Origin: Pyropia haitanensis
Taxonomy: Eukaryota; Rhodophyta; Bangiophyceae; Bangiales; Bangiaceae
DNA length: 64,000 bases
Direction of reading: 5' to 3'
NCBI GenBank assembly: GCA_008729055.1
Contig: SDUX01000003.1
Span: forward strand, 806,001-870,000
The position numbers were made by a program, and so were the translations under genes. The first letter of the stretch is position 1; each line of letters begins with the position of its first letter. The notes under the pieces are model-generated. The model was not told where the DNA came from, made no database searches, and worked only from the letters and a program-made list of their open reading frames with translations. Shown one piece after another: positions 22,330 through 34,131 of this stretch.

Positions 22330-25300
22330 ACGCCGCCGCCGCCGCTGCGCGGGAACTGTCCTTCTGGCTGCTATTGCTGCGGCGGAGGTTGAAGCGAGGC
22401 CGCGCCTTTGGCTTCTCGGGTGACGCCGCCGCCGGCGGCGGCGCGGACATGCGCGTAAACGAGGTGGACCGCCCCGACCGAAGGGGCGGCAGCCCCGACG
22501 CACTGATCGCGCGCAGCGACCGCGGCGCGTCCGCGTCGGGTAGCGACTCTTGGCTCCCCACCAGACCATAGTCGGCCGACTGGCTGACGCCCAGGCTGGT
22601 GCCCGCCTTGCCGCTGCCGCCGCCGCCATTCCCCCCCCCACCCCCCCCACTGCCACCGGCCGACGCGGCAACCGACGAGCCCGGCAGGCGCACCTGGTTG
22701 GACGTGCGGAGCCAGGGGGCAGGACCCTTAAAGGCCGGCCGTCCCGCGGGGTCCACCGTCACGGGTACCGGCACAAGCGCCGCGTTGGCGCGCTCCCGCT
22801 CGCGCGCCTCGAGCGCGACGCGAAGTGGCTCGGGCAGCCCTCCGTCAAAGCTGCCGCCGCTGCTGCGGCGGACCAGGTCCCCCGCTGGCCGCCGGCCGGT
22901 ATCGGCTGACCGCATCGATACGAGGCCACCGCTAGGCCGCGGCGTCAAGCTGCTCACCGCGCGGAGGCGCTCGCCAATGGTGGAGGAGGGGCGGCCGAGA
23001 CCGCCACTGCCGCCCAGGTTCTTCGACGTGGAGGAGCTATCCGCGCTGTGGCCGCCCGCCCCAGCGCTAGCCGCGGTCGGACCGACGGCCGCGACGGCGG
23101 CGGCAGCGGCGGGGGCGGTCGCGGAGGAAGCGCCGACCGCCGTCGCCTTGGCCTTTGACCGTGTGGCTTCGGCCACCGTGGCTAGCGCAGGTGGCGACGC
23201 GGCAGCGTCGACGCCTGCCATCTCCCTCCTTGCAGCCTCCTCCGCCATTTCCTTCTTCTTCTTTTTCCTCCGCCGCTTCTTCCCATCCTCACCAACCACA
23301 ACGATGGCGCCGTCGCGGCCAACCTTCTCCTTGGCAGACGCCGCCGAGTCGGCAGTTGCTGCAGTCCCTGAAGCACTCCCGCCGCTGGCGCGGCGAACGA
23401 GGGCGGCTAGGCCACCGCTGCCACTGCCACCGCTGCGGCGGCCGCCGCTACTTGGACCATCCTCCCCGTCGTGGCTGCCACTGCCCGACAGCTTGCGAAG
23501 GAGGGACGGTCCCAGGCCCGCCAGCACGTTTTTCATGCTGGTAGACCTGGACTCGCTGCCGCCGCTGGCGGGGCCAGTCTCCGCGGCGCCCACCGGCTCA
23601 AACGCGGAGCCGCGACCAGACGCGGAGGTAGGCCCGTCCTCGCCACCGCCTCCACTGCCCGTGCTGCCACCGTCGCTCTTGCGAACCCCCGGCAGTCGCG
23701 AGCTGTTGGTCACAGACGGTGTCGACACGTGCTTGCGCAACAGTGCCAGCACCCGCGGCGCCGCCCCGCGACCATACAACTCGTCCTCAGCACGCTGCTT
23801 CTCTTGGTCCGACGTCTCGTCCTTGGCCGCCGCCGCCAGGGCTGCCGCCGCGGCCGCGGGGTGCGCCTCCACCGCGTTGCGCACGTCCACGTCCGCGTCA
23901 CCCGACAAACGCCGCAACACCGACTGGTACTGCGCCTGGGCGGAACACACGGGCGCGAGCAGGGGGAGCGTCCGCGCCAGCCGGATGCGCACATTGACGA
24001 CCGGGTCGTCAACCAGGTCCAGCATCCGCGGCGCAAATATCTCTGCCACCCGCCGCCGGGAAAATACCGACAGCGCCACCACCCCGCCGTCGAGGAGGGC
24101 GAGGCGCATCCAAAAGGGGCCCCCCGCCGCGTCGCCCCAGTAGCGGTCCACCACTGTATCCCGCTCGGCCGGGAGGCTGATCGTTCGGACGCCCTTGATG
24201 ATCGCTCGCATCGCCGTGGTGCGCACGACCGGCGTGCCCTGCTCCATGAGCCTGTACAACAGAGGCAGGACAGACTGTTGAAGGGATTCAGACGGCATCA
24301 GCCCGATGGACAGCTCCAGCTGGTTGGCTAGCGACTCCTGCACCCGCCACTCCCCTTCCGACAACAGCTCCAGGTCGTCAAACAGAGGCGCCAGACGGTC
24401 TGTGGCAGCGCCCGGCGGCGCCATGTCAGCGGGCACTTCCTCCACCTGCTGCTGCTCGTCGGCGTCAGCGGCGCCGCCGCCGCCACCAGCGCCGTCTACC
24501 GCCTCGACCACAACCGTAACGGGCATGGCGGCGAGCGCAGACATGGCGTCGTGGAAGTGACCGAGCGCGTTACTCCGGATGAGCGCGTTGCTATCGGTCA
24601 ACAGGGCGCACACTGCAGCAAAGAGGCGGTCAAATACGCCGCCACCGCTGGCCAGCAGCGCGGTCGACTCGTGGATGCCCGCCGCCACAATCCACCGCAC
24701 CTCCTCGTCCGAGTCTTTGGCAAAGTACTCGGCCAAGCCGCTGAGCTCCGCGGCGTAGGTCTCCCCCAGCGACACCGCCATCCCCGGCAGGTTGTACGCA
24801 CAGTTGCGTCGGATGAGCGGGCCGTTGCACGTAGCCATTGCCAGGTAGGCGCGGTAGGCCGTCTCTCGGAAGGTGGCGCCTGCCGCGGCACCATCCGCGG
24901 CGGCGGCGCTCGGCCTCGCCGCCAGCGCGCAAGTCACCGCGTAGACCAGCTGGCCAAACACTTCCGACACCACCTCCAGCAGCAGGTACGTGTCGTCGGA
25001 CACGAGCCGCTGGTCCTCGCTCGCGTAGCGCAGCGAAAAGGAACACTGCGTATCCAACAATGGAGGAAGGAGCTCATTGAACAGCCGCGCCGCGCCGGTC
25101 GACTTGAAGCCTCGCTTCCTCTTCGCCTTGGATGAACGCTTGTGGCCATCATTCCCTGCCGGTGGGGGAGACGATGTCGCCGACGTCTGGAAAGGGGTGG
25201 CTCCCGCCGGCGCTGGCCCGGGCACCTCGGGTTGGATCCCAATCCCACACCGGTGGCGCTGCTTCTCCAGCACGTGCGCCACCGACCGGAGCGCCGTCGC

Positions 25301-26173
25301 ACGCACTTGTGGCTCTTCTGAGGAGCCCTCTGCGAGGACCGACACGAAGCGCGGCCATATCCTCTCGGCCACGTGGTCGGTCGGCATGGTGGCGCCGAGG
25401 AAGGCCAGCGACTCGACGACCGTCCCGCGAACGGCGGCCGACTCATCGGCGACAAGCGCCAGCACCCGCGGCAGTAGCTGCGACTCGACCGACGCGGACG
25501 GCAGGCACTGGGCAAGAGCGCCGAGCGCGCGGGCAGCGAGCTTGCGCGCCGGCTCAGACCCCCGTGACCGCGCGTGGCCGTCGAGGGTGGCGAGCACCGT
25601 CGCGAGCTCCGCGGGCTCCCACACGACGGTGGGCATAGCGTCGACGAGGACCCCTCCCCACAGCGTGTACACATCTTCAATGTCCTCAGCCGTCGCGTGG
25701 CGGGCGCTCTCCACCACCGCAAACGACGCGGAGGTAATCATGGACGCCACCGACGGGGGCAGCTGCAGGGAAACAACGTCAAAGAGCCGCTCCGCCGCCT
25801 TGAGCTGCAGCTCCACCGACCACTGTGGTACCAGCTCGCACAGCACCGGTACGAGGATGCGGAGGGTGTCGCTGAGGCAGTGGTCCAGCATCTGCTGCAT
25901 CTCAAACAGAATAAAGTCCCGCTCCGTGTCGGGGCCCGCCTCGAGCACCTCGGCCATCTTTTGGACGCTGTAGATGGCGTCCATGTTGGGCGACTCCTCC
26001 TCCTCCTCCCCCTCCGCATCCGCCTCGGCGGCGGGGTCCGCGGCGGGGTCCGCGTCCGTCACGGGCTCCCCCCGCCCGCCATTGGCGCCGCCATCCGCGT
26101 CGCCATACAGGGGCTCCGCCGCGGCGGCGCCGGGAGCCTCGCCCGCCGCCGCCGCCCGCTTGCCGGGCGCCAT
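21554..26173 (-). CDS. HEAT-repeat phosphatase regulator, PP4R1-like
   Basis: One open frame of 1539 residues with ATG at 26173-26171. After an acidic N-terminus (EGEEEEESPNMDAIYSVQKM), residues about 60-830 are HEAT repeats of the kind found in PP4R1 and PP2A A-type subunits: SDTLRILVPVLCELVPQW, ESQLLPRVLALVADESAAVR, RRNCAYNLPGMAVSLGETY and DEEVRWIVAAGIHES. The NCAYNLP and IVAAGIHES blocks match the PP4R1 pattern best. Known for the family: a scaffold that steers PP4 or PP2A catalytic subunits to substrates. Residues about 830-1539 are a low-complexity Ser/Gly/Ala extension absent from animal PP4R1 (about 950 residues). It carries several basic-Ser sites and three copies of a [KR]RL[LM]SF motif near its end. 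No intron. Gene name withheld because orthology among HEAT regulators is hard to prove by eye. Confidence 0.8.
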
Positions 26174-29062
26174 ACACGCCAGGCACCCCCGCCTGCGGCG
26201 GGGCCGTCAGTATCCCACCCCCAACGGGGTCGACCCCCCGCCCCGTCGAGCCCCTCTTCCACACCCGTCGTCCAGCAGGGGACAAACGTCTCCCTCCTCG
26301 CAGTCCAAGCCAGCAGCGGCCACGCCCCGGTGCGAGCGTCAGACGAAACGTCTTCGTCCACGACTGGTGGTCACCGGCACCCCCCCCCCCCCCCCCCCCC
26401 CCCGCCCCACAGGACCACCACCCAACCCCCTCCCTCGGCCGTCGTCCCTCTGGGACGCGACCGGCGCGGAGCTGCGGCGAGCACGGGCGGCCCAACAAGG
26501 ACCACCCGCAGACGTGCGTTGCGGGTAGTGCGCCCCCCACCGCCTACCGCCCCCACCCCCCCCCACCCCGCCCGCCACGCGCACCCACCTGCTCCCAGCC
26601 GTGCCGCGCTACCGGTCCACCACCGTGGCACCTCCACGGCGTGGCGGCGCAGACGCGGTGCACAGGCGCACGTACTGCAAGGGACAGCGACGTGGGGGGG
26701 TGCGGGAAGTTGCGGGTGGGAGGGTCCACAGAGGGACGCAGAGCCTCCCCCCCTCCGCCCGCCCCACCGCCCTCTGCAGCCCGCGCCGCGCCCAGCCAGC
26801 ACGCTACCGCGATTGCTCCGCGTCGAGCCGCCCGTACCGGCGTGATGGGCGGCGCCAGCGTCGCACGCAGCACGCCACGGACGGGCCACCACAAGAGATA
26901 AGAAGAAATGCACCGGCGAGTGGTAGCGAGGGGGGAAGGAACAAAAACAAGGAGGCACTGGCAGCACGAAGAGTAGCGCAAGCACAGAAAACCCCTCTCT
27001 CTTCTCGTACTTCCCTCTCCTCTTCCCCCCCCCCCCCTGCCCGGCGTCCTCTGTCCCTCTCAGCTCTCCCCCCCAACCCCTTTGACCGTGCAAAAACGAG
27101 AGCCTCGGCGGGCGAGGCAGCGACCGCAGCGTAGGTGGCGGATACGGCGCAAAGTGCATACGACGGCGCCCGGGGAGGTACCCTCCCGAGTGCAGCGGCG
27201 CAGCGGGGGAGGGGGGGGGAGGAGCAACCCCCCCCCGCGCCGACCCTGCGGTGGGGGTATCGCCGTCAAAAAATGCATCCGCCCGCCCGCGCCAGCCACG
27301 CAGCTGGCCGCTCGTCGGCACCCGGGACGCGGAAGAGGCAACAGACAGCCAGGGTTGGGCGGGGGGGGGGGTAGCGTGGGACGAGAGGGAGCGCGGCGGC
27401 AGGGAGACGGAGAAGGCGGGGGGAGCGGCACCCCGCAGGGGTGGCGCGCCCGGTCCGTTGCAGTGGCCGCCGCCACGCTCAATAATTCCCCCCCGTGGAC
27501 GCCTCCCCCGCCGGCGGCATGCTCGCGGCTGCGTGGGGCGGCTGGTTGCACCGGACGGAAAACAAAGGCAAAACAGAAGGAGCAGGAAGGTGGGGAGGCG
27601 GCGGGGGGGGGGGGTGGGGGGATAAAGGCGCACCGCGACGGTTCCGACCCCCGCCTGTGCGCCGCAACGTCGACGTCGAGGGGCGCCCGCGCCTCGTGCG
27701 TACAGCAGAGGTGTGGCCGTGGCCGCCAGGGGGAGCGAAGCGGCGGGTTCGCCACCGACCAGGCCGGTGCGACGCCACATTCACCCCGCCCCCCCCTCCC
27801 GGGCGTGCGAGGCCAAAAAGGCGTCGCCCCAAAGGGCGCGACCACGTACCAGAGGGAAGGGAGGAAGGGGGGGGGGGGGGGGAGGGGGGGCGGGCGACGT
27901 GCGCGCAACATCCCCCCCCCCCCATCTCACAATAGGTTCAGGGGCCCCAGCGGCGCCGTGCTGGATGGATGAGCAGCAGGCCGGAGAGACCCCATCCAGA
28001 CGGAACGCCATCGGGGGTCCTTCTAGCAGGGGGGGTCGGGCGAGGGCGGCGGGAGAAAGGGGGGGGGGGGTGGTGGGGGTGACGTCGGCGGCACGGGCCG
28101 CGAGCGCGGGGTCGCTGTCGTCCGGGCGGCCGCGGAATGACGCGGGAAATATTTGGGCATCTGCACCCGCGGCTGGGCGGCGGGCGCCCCACTCGAAGGG
28201 AGTCAAGGGAGCAGAGCCGGTCGGGGGAGGGGGAGTTGGGGTGGGAGAGGGGAGGGGTCGGGGAGGGGGTGGCGGGGAGGGGGAGGAGGCGCGGCCTGTC
28301 AAGCGTGGTGGGAGGGGCCGTGGCGGGGAAGCGGAACGAGCCCATATCCACCGCATTGTTTTTTTTCTATGTCATTCCTTTCGTCCGTCCCTCGCGGTTT
28401 CTGCTGTTTCTGATGACCAGGCCGACGTGGAGCGCGTGCGCCGTCGGGCGGACGACGGCACGGCCTCCCCCACCACCACCCCCCGCGCACCCGCCGTCGC
28501 CCACGGCCGCCTGTATACCCCGCCGGCCGCCGCCGGCGTCCGCGTCAATAGCGGGGTGCCCGGGTGGCGTGGGGGAGTGGCGGTGACGGCGGTCGTGTGG
28601 CAGTGGCGGGTCACGGCGCAGGACAGGGAGTTTCGGGGGGGTCGGGAGCGCAGAGTCCCCCGGGTAGGGTGGGAGGAGTGGGGAACCGGGGGGGGGGGGG
28701 AGGGGGGGTGGTAGGCTACGGGACAGAGACGGTGCCGCCAACGACTGGCGTGGTCTCGCTGCGCAAGATGTTACGACCAAGGCGCTCAAACTTCCTCGTC
28801 CCCTTCTTCCCTCGGCTGCGAGGCACCCAAGACTGGGGTAGTTTGGCGGGAAGGGGCTGCGGTGGTGCACCAGCGTGCCAACAAAAGGCACATGAAGAGA
28901 AAAAAACAAAACTGTTCGCCTTGCCGAGGCGCGTCGTGCCGCACCATCAGCTGCTGCTGACCTGCAGGTCCGTGGGTCTGCCTGTACAATTACGCCACCC
29001 CCGTCTGCTGCCATGCTCCCTACCCACCCCTCCGAGCCCCCCCCCGAGCCCCCCTACGGCCC
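26174..29062. other. Intergenic stretch with only weak coding hints
   Basis: It begins with the promoter side of the minus gene starting at 26173. A pyrimidine tract ending in CAG at about 28363-28420 precedes an open plus-strand stretch (ADVERVRRRADDG) and resembles a splice acceptor. Minus strand 28356-27781 also reads as a plausible disordered protein. The two possibilities overlap and neither shows a domain, so no gene is called. Long G and C runs are frequent. Confidence 0.35.
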
Positions 29063-29706
29063 CTACTCAAACGAAAACTCCCGCACGTCAAACGCGGCCG
29101 ACGTGTAGAGCGCGACGCGGTCAGCGAGGCGCGCCGCCTCGGCGGGCGGCACCACCAGCGTGTCAAGGTGCCCCGGCACCCCCCCCGCCGCGGTGGTGGA
29201 CAGCACAAACGTGGGCAGCGCGTCGAGGCGCGCGGCGCGCACGACCGGCGCGTTGGCCGGCTCTGTCACGTCGAGCGCGTACCAGTGCACGTCCCGGCCG
29301 CCATACGCCGCGGCGAGCCGCTCGACGCGCCGCGTCATGGCCGCGCACGCCCGGCAGTAGGGGGCCACGTACGCCGTGATGACGAGACCCCCGTCGGCCG
29401 AGGGTGACCGCAGCGCCGCGCGGTACGCCGCTTCGCCAACAATCGGGGACATGACGCGGGAGTGGTGGGGGGGGGGGCGGTGGTGGTGGTGGTGGTGGTG
29501 CCAACAGGGGATGACGAGGGGGGGGTGGGGGCGGCACCGCCTGGCCGCGGCGCCGCCACCACCGCCACGAGCGGTGGCGGCAGCGGCGCCCGCCGCGGGC
29601 GACGGCGCGTCACGCGGGTGGTGGCGAGGGCGGGACGGCGGGCGGCGCCGACGCGGGCACCACCGGCGGCGGGGGCGGCGACAAAGGCAGGTTCGGTAGG
29701 CGCCAT
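29063..29706 (-). CDS. Thioredoxin-like protein with CRAC active site, probably organelle-targeted
   Basis: ATG at 29706-29704, stop TAG at 29065-29063. The first about 80 residues (MAPTEPAFVAAPAAGGARVG onward) are rich in Ala, Arg, Pro and Thr without acidic clusters, as in plastid or mitochondrial leaders. The thioredoxin fold follows: VITAYVAPYCRACAAM with the redox pair at about C118 and C121, then VHWYALDV and the cis-proline site DALPTFVL (Pro about 165). The closest pattern I know is the plant WCRKC-type thioredoxin-like group (motif xxCRxC); here the residue before the first Cys is Tyr, not Trp. The leader and the thioredoxin part lie in different frames, joined if the 11-G run at 29467-29477 has one more base, which gives 214 residues. 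The sense strand just upstream is C/T-rich. Confidence 0.75.
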
Positions 29707-31023
29707 GGCAGCGGCAGAAGCAGGGGAAAGGAGGAGGAAGACGAGCAGGAACAAGAGGTGGGGGTGCAGAGAGGCAGGAGGGGAAGAGGTGGTGGGGATA
29801 AGTTGGCGGGAGGCGGAGAGGGGTGGCGGCAGCGGGAACAAAGGGGTTGTCGATGGCGCTACGCCAAGGGTGGTCTGCCAGACGTGCCGACGGAGACTGG
29901 CGCAGACCCCCCAACCCCGACGGGGCCGCCCTCATGTAGCGGGCAGACACCGGGCGGTAGGGGGCGCGCAGCACCGCCGGTGGGCGTGGTGGGGGGCGGT
30001 GGAGGTGGTGGAGGCGGCGGCGACAGCGTCGAGGCGGCTGCAGCGGCCCGGCCACGACGCGCGGGACGACAACCCCGGCGCAGAGGCGATGCAAAGCCGC
30101 CGGCGCCACAGCCCGGCCGGCGGCGGCGGCGGCGGGGGGATCCGCGGCGGCGGCGGCGGCGGCGATGGAAGCTGCCACCGCCGCCGCCGCCGCCGCCACG
30201 GCCACGCACCTCCATCGCCGCGGAGGGCGGCGGCGGCGCACGAAGAATTGGGAGCTCCGCCGTCGACACGCCGCCGCCATCCCCCCCCCCTCCATCGTCG
30301 CGGCCGCAGATGGAACGAATCTGCCGGCCCTTCATCGTCCAATCGTCCAGTAGGAGGGCACTCGAGAATGGACGGCCACGGGCGGCCGCGCTCGGGAAGG
30401 GCTTTGTGGTTGTGGTAGAGGGGCGGCCAACGCAGAATTGCAGTGGCCGCGGCACCCGTGGAACGCACACAAACTAGATAGAATTACGTGAGCCGAGATG
30501 CAGGACGAGAGGCGTAGCCATCGCGGCCGCGAGCTCGAGGGTACAATGCACGTGACGTTTCTGGTACGATCATCGCATGTGTCAGCAAATGATCCTCTTC
30601 CCCGACCAATGAGAGTGCGAAATTGGGCTGCGGTCGGCGGGCTTACGGTCGCTACAAAGTGTGCCCAACCATGGAGAAAGATTTATCTTGTACGACGTGG
30701 CGACGTGAGGTCAAGTTGTCCGACGGGACACAGACACACCGCAAATACGATGATGACAAGACAGAACTAATTACTTTCAGAGAGTAGTCATGATTCATAA
30801 ATACGTTATTCTCTCCGAGTCGAGGCTCACGCAACTCTCTGGCCAGCGACAGACGCCACCTGTCGAGCTGCGGCCACCGTCGTGGACCAGCGTCCACACT
30901 CATCCGCCACCACCGCACCGGCACCAAGACGTCCCCCTGCGGTGCCCCTTCCGCCCCGCTACCGGCTGACAACCCATGGCCTGAACCCCCTGCCGCGCCT
31001 GCCGCCTCCAGCGGCCGCCGCCC
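29707..31023. other. Divergent promoter region between the thioredoxin-like gene and the gene at 31024
   Basis: 29710-30470 is GC-rich with GCC triplets. 30480-30850 has clearly lower GC. No conserved frame. It should carry the promoters of both flanking genes; I see no strong TATA match placed convincingly for either. Confidence 0.45.
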
Positions 31024-33010
31024 ATGGCCGCCGCGGCAGCCGCCGCGTTTGTCCCCCCCGTCGCCGGCGGCGGCGGCGGCGCCGCCGCTGCCGTTGCCGC
31101 CGGCGCGCCGCGTCGCCGACGGGCCGCCGCGGCCGCCCGTCGTTGGCCCGCCGCGGCCACCTCCGACGGGACGTCGCGGTGGGAGCTGCCGCTGCCGCCG
31201 CCGCTGCCGTCCCCGCTGCCGTCCCCGCCGCCGCCGCTGCCGCCGCCACCGCCGCCGCCGCCGCGGGCCGCCCGGCCCGTGCCGCCCGCCCCGCCATCGG
31301 CGCGGCCGCCGCCGCGCGGCGGCGTGTCCACCGCGGCAGCCGCCGCGGCAGCTGCCGCGGCAGCCGCACCGGCCGCAGTAGCAGCAGCAGCAGCAGTATG
31401 GCCGCCGCCGCCGCCACCGCCGCCGCCACCGCCGTCGCCACTGTCGGCTCCCTCTCTACCACCCGGCGAGCGCATCCCGCCTGGCCGGCCGCGGCTCGTC
31501 GACACGCCGCTGGTGTTCCGGCTGGCCGCGCCCGGCGGCGGCGTCGGCGGCGGCGGCGCGGTCGCGCGCGTCGCCGCGTGGCTCCGCGCCTGGGCCGCCA
31601 CCGCCGTCTTTTCCGCCGGCGCCGGCCTGTCGGTGCCCGTCGCGGTCGGCGCCGCGGCGGCGGGTGACGGGAGCGGCGGCGGCGGCGGGGACGGCGGCGA
31701 CCGCCACGTGGCGCTCCTGTTTTATGAGGGGGGGGGGGCGGTGGGGGGGGTGCTCGTCGTGGCTGCCCACGCCGCTGACGCGGATGTTGACGTCCTGGAC
31801 GACGCCGGTGCCACCGGGATTGTCGACGTGGCCGTCGCGGGCGGCGGCGGCGGCGGAGGCAGCGGCGGCGGTGGCGGTGGCGGCGGTGGCAGCGGTGGCA
31901 GCGGTGGCGGCGGCTGGGCCGAGCCGCCCGACGCCGCACGGACGGTGGTGGTGGTGGAGGTGACGGCGGAGCGGGCGTTCCGCTCCCCGAGCGGGCGGCT
32001 GTGCCAGCACCTGCCGGGCGAGCGGGGCCTCCTCCGCCGCCTGTGGCGCGACGCGGGCGCGCGCTACGGCGCCGACGCGGTGCAGGTGCTGCTCAAGCTG
32101 CCGGCGCTGCGGCTGGGCGTGCGGCCACGGTCGCGCGGCGCGGGCTCCCGCGGCCGGCGGGACGGCGCGCCGCCGTCGCCGCCGCCGCCCTTTCCCAACA
32201 CCCCCATCCTCGTCGGCCGCCTGGGCACCCCCCCCCCTCCACCCCCACCCCCCCTGCAGCGGGTGCAGCCGCCGACGCCGCCGCGGCCGCCGCGGCGGCG
32301 GTCCTCTCCCGCCTCCGCGCCGAGTGGGCGGCGGGCCTCGCGTTTGGCGGCGGCGGCGGCGGCGCGCCGCCGCCGGGCCGCCACGACGGCTGGGCCGCCG
32401 CGTTTGCGCCGCCGCCGCCGGCGCTGCCCGACCACTTTGGCGTCGCGCCGACGGCGGCGGGGGTGCGGGTGGTGTTTTACGCGGCCGGGGGGGGGGGGGG
32501 GGGGAGCGCGTCCGCGCCGCCCTGGACGTGCGCGTCAAGCTGCGCGCGACCGGCGCGTCGGTGTTTGGGCGGCCGCCGCCGCGCGGGGGCGGGGACGCTG
32601 TCAGGGACGTGGAAGGCGGCCGCGTGGCGGGGGGGGAGGAGGTTGTCGTCGGCGGCGGCGGCGGCGGCGGCGGGCCCTCCGCCCCCGCCACCACCGCTCC
32701 GCCTCTCCACACGCGGGTGGTTTGGGGCCGCGGCGGGCCCCCCTCTGCCGCCAGCGACGTCGGTGACGCGACCCGTGGCCCGCGGCGGGCCGCCGCTGGC
32801 GCGCGTGCCGCCGCGGGCGCCGTCGCGGGCGGCGGGGCTGGCACCGTGGCCCACATCCCGCCCGCCCCCCCGGCCACCCCTCTGCCAGAGGTGGTGGTCT
32901 TGGCCGCCGCGACGGGGCCGCTCGACGCGGGGCCCCGGGCGGCGGCGGAGCGGCTGCGGCGGTACCTCGAGGCGGCCTACCCGGGCGCGCGCGTGTTCCG
33001 GATGGACTGA
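31024..33010 (+). CDS. Unidentified protein with two frame changes at homopolymers
   Basis: The ATG at 31024 (CCCATGG) opens a Pro/Ala-rich N-terminus of about 160 residues. A globular-looking part follows: RLVDTPLVFRLAAPGGG, VARVAAWLRAWAATAVF, HVALLFYEGGG, VVVVEVTAERAFRSPSG and YGADAVQVLLKLPALRLG. After a C run near 32229-32250 the coding pattern continues one frame back (VLSRLRAEWAAGLAFGG, LPDHFGVAPTAAGVRVVFYA). After a G run near 32487-32502 it moves again (RVRAALDVRVKLRATGASV; ERLRRYLEAAYPGARVFRMD) and stops at 33010. Two added bases give 662 residues. I do not recognise the family. No signal peptide, membrane span or classical catalytic motif is evident. The regular strand/helix alternation outside the low-complexity parts argues that it is a real protein. 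Confidence 0.6.
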
Positions 33011-33465
33011 GAGGCCGGGGGGGGGGGGGGGGGAGGCGGGGGACAGTGGGGGAGCGTGACTGCGTCGGAGGGGTGGGGGTCGACGGCGGACGAGAGATGC
33101 TGGGTGGGGGGGGGGGCGGGGGGGGGGGGACAGACAGGTTCTTGGGGTGCGTCCGCGCGGGGTGAGCGCAGCCCGCTACGTTTTGAATTTCCGGCGCGGG
33201 ACGTGTCTTGGATGTCGCGTGCCAGTGTTGTCTGACTTGGACGTGGATGTGGTCACGGTGGTGGCCTGTTCATGGAGTCCCTTCTTCGTCGCTTTCCCCC
33301 CTTCCCTCCTGTGGCTCCTCACGCTGACGCCAGACGTACCGCGGCGAAGAGATAGAGCTTGTGATTGACTTGGCTTTGTTCTTTGTTGATGATAGACTCC
33401 CCAAAAATATAAGTTAGATGGCATCTGCTCTCCCCCCCACCCCCCCCCCCCCACGGCATTCCTCC
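33011..33465. other. Short convergent 3' intergenic region
   Basis: Between the stop at 33010 (plus) and the stop at 33466 (minus). G-rich at 33019-33130. An AT-rich patch at about 33365-33420 (CCCCAAAAATATAAGTTAG) lies next to the minus gene end and may be part of its 3' untranslated region. No frame supported. Confidence 0.45.
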
Positions 33466-34131
33466 TCATGCCGTCGCCGCGAGCGCGGCGGCCACGCGTG
33501 GCCACCCCGCCCACACCGCCACGTCCAGCTGCATGCACAGCGGCGCCGCGGCGAGCGCGGCGGCGGGCCCCGCCACAATCGCCTGTGGCGCGCCCTCCCA
33601 CGCGCGGTGGCCGGCGACCATGGCCACCTGCGTCGCGGCCACGCCGAGGAGCCCGACCACCGCCGCGCGGCGGCGGCCCGCCGCGGCGAGCACCGCCCGT
33701 GCGGCGAGCCACTCGGCGCCAAAGACCACCGCCGCAAACGTGCCAATCGCGGGTGACAGCGACGCGTAGAAGGCAACGTACGCGGCGGCCACGGCGAGGC
33801 CCGCGTCGGTGGAGAAGAAGCGTGGGGGGGAGGGGGCGCCCTTGGCGGCAGATGATGTTGTTCCCCTGCCGGCGGTGGCCGCCGCAAGCAGCAGCAGGAT
33901 GCTGACCTTGAGCACCGGCACCGCCGCCGCGTGGATGGCCCAGTTGACCGGCGTCGCGTGGGAGGCCATGTAAAAGGAGTGGAGTGACGCGAGGTTGTCG
34001 AGCGCCACGGGGGTCGACGACACGGAGAGGGGGGAGGGGGGGGAGGTGGCTCCCAGCAGCGTCGCCGCGTCGACGACAGAGACGACCGCGGCGCCCGCGG
34101 CGGTGATGTTGACAGGGGCGGCGGCGTCCAT
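33466..34131 (-). CDS. Mpo1-like (DUF962/YGL010w-type) membrane protein, copy A
   Basis: 221 residues, uninterrupted, ATG at 34131-34129. An N-terminal extension of about 45 residues precedes the family core: LHSFYMASHATPVNWAIHAA (the F-Y-x(3)-H-x(3)-N-x(3)-H signature), a hydrophobic segment VPVLKVSILLLLAAATAG, further hydrophobic helices around AVAAAYVAFYASLSP and FGAEWLAARAVLAAA, and the second signature QVAMVAGHRAWEGAP followed by APLCMQLDVAVWAGW. The histidines of the two signatures are those thought to bind the iron of the fungal Mpo1 dioxygenase, which acts in alpha-oxidation of 2-hydroxy fatty acids from phytosphingosine at the ER. The biochemical role here is inferred from the family. 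Compare the inverted second copy at 40755-41377. Confidence 0.82.
   Translation of the reverse strand: MDAAAPVNITAAGAAVVSVVDAATLLGATSPPSPLSVSSTPVALDNLASLHSFYMASHATPVNWAIHAAAVPVLKVSILLLLAAATAGRGTTSSAAKGAPSPPRFFSTDAGLAVAAAYVAFYASLSPAIGTFAAVVFGAEWLAARAVLAAAGRRRAAVVGLLGVAATQVAMVAGHRAWEGAPQAIVAGPAAALAAAPLCMQLDVAVWAGWPRVAAALAATA

Noticed and set aside
22599..24143. 514-codon open frame on the plus strand
   Set aside because: Antisense to the PP4R1-like HEAT gene; no domain; a mirror of its codon structure.
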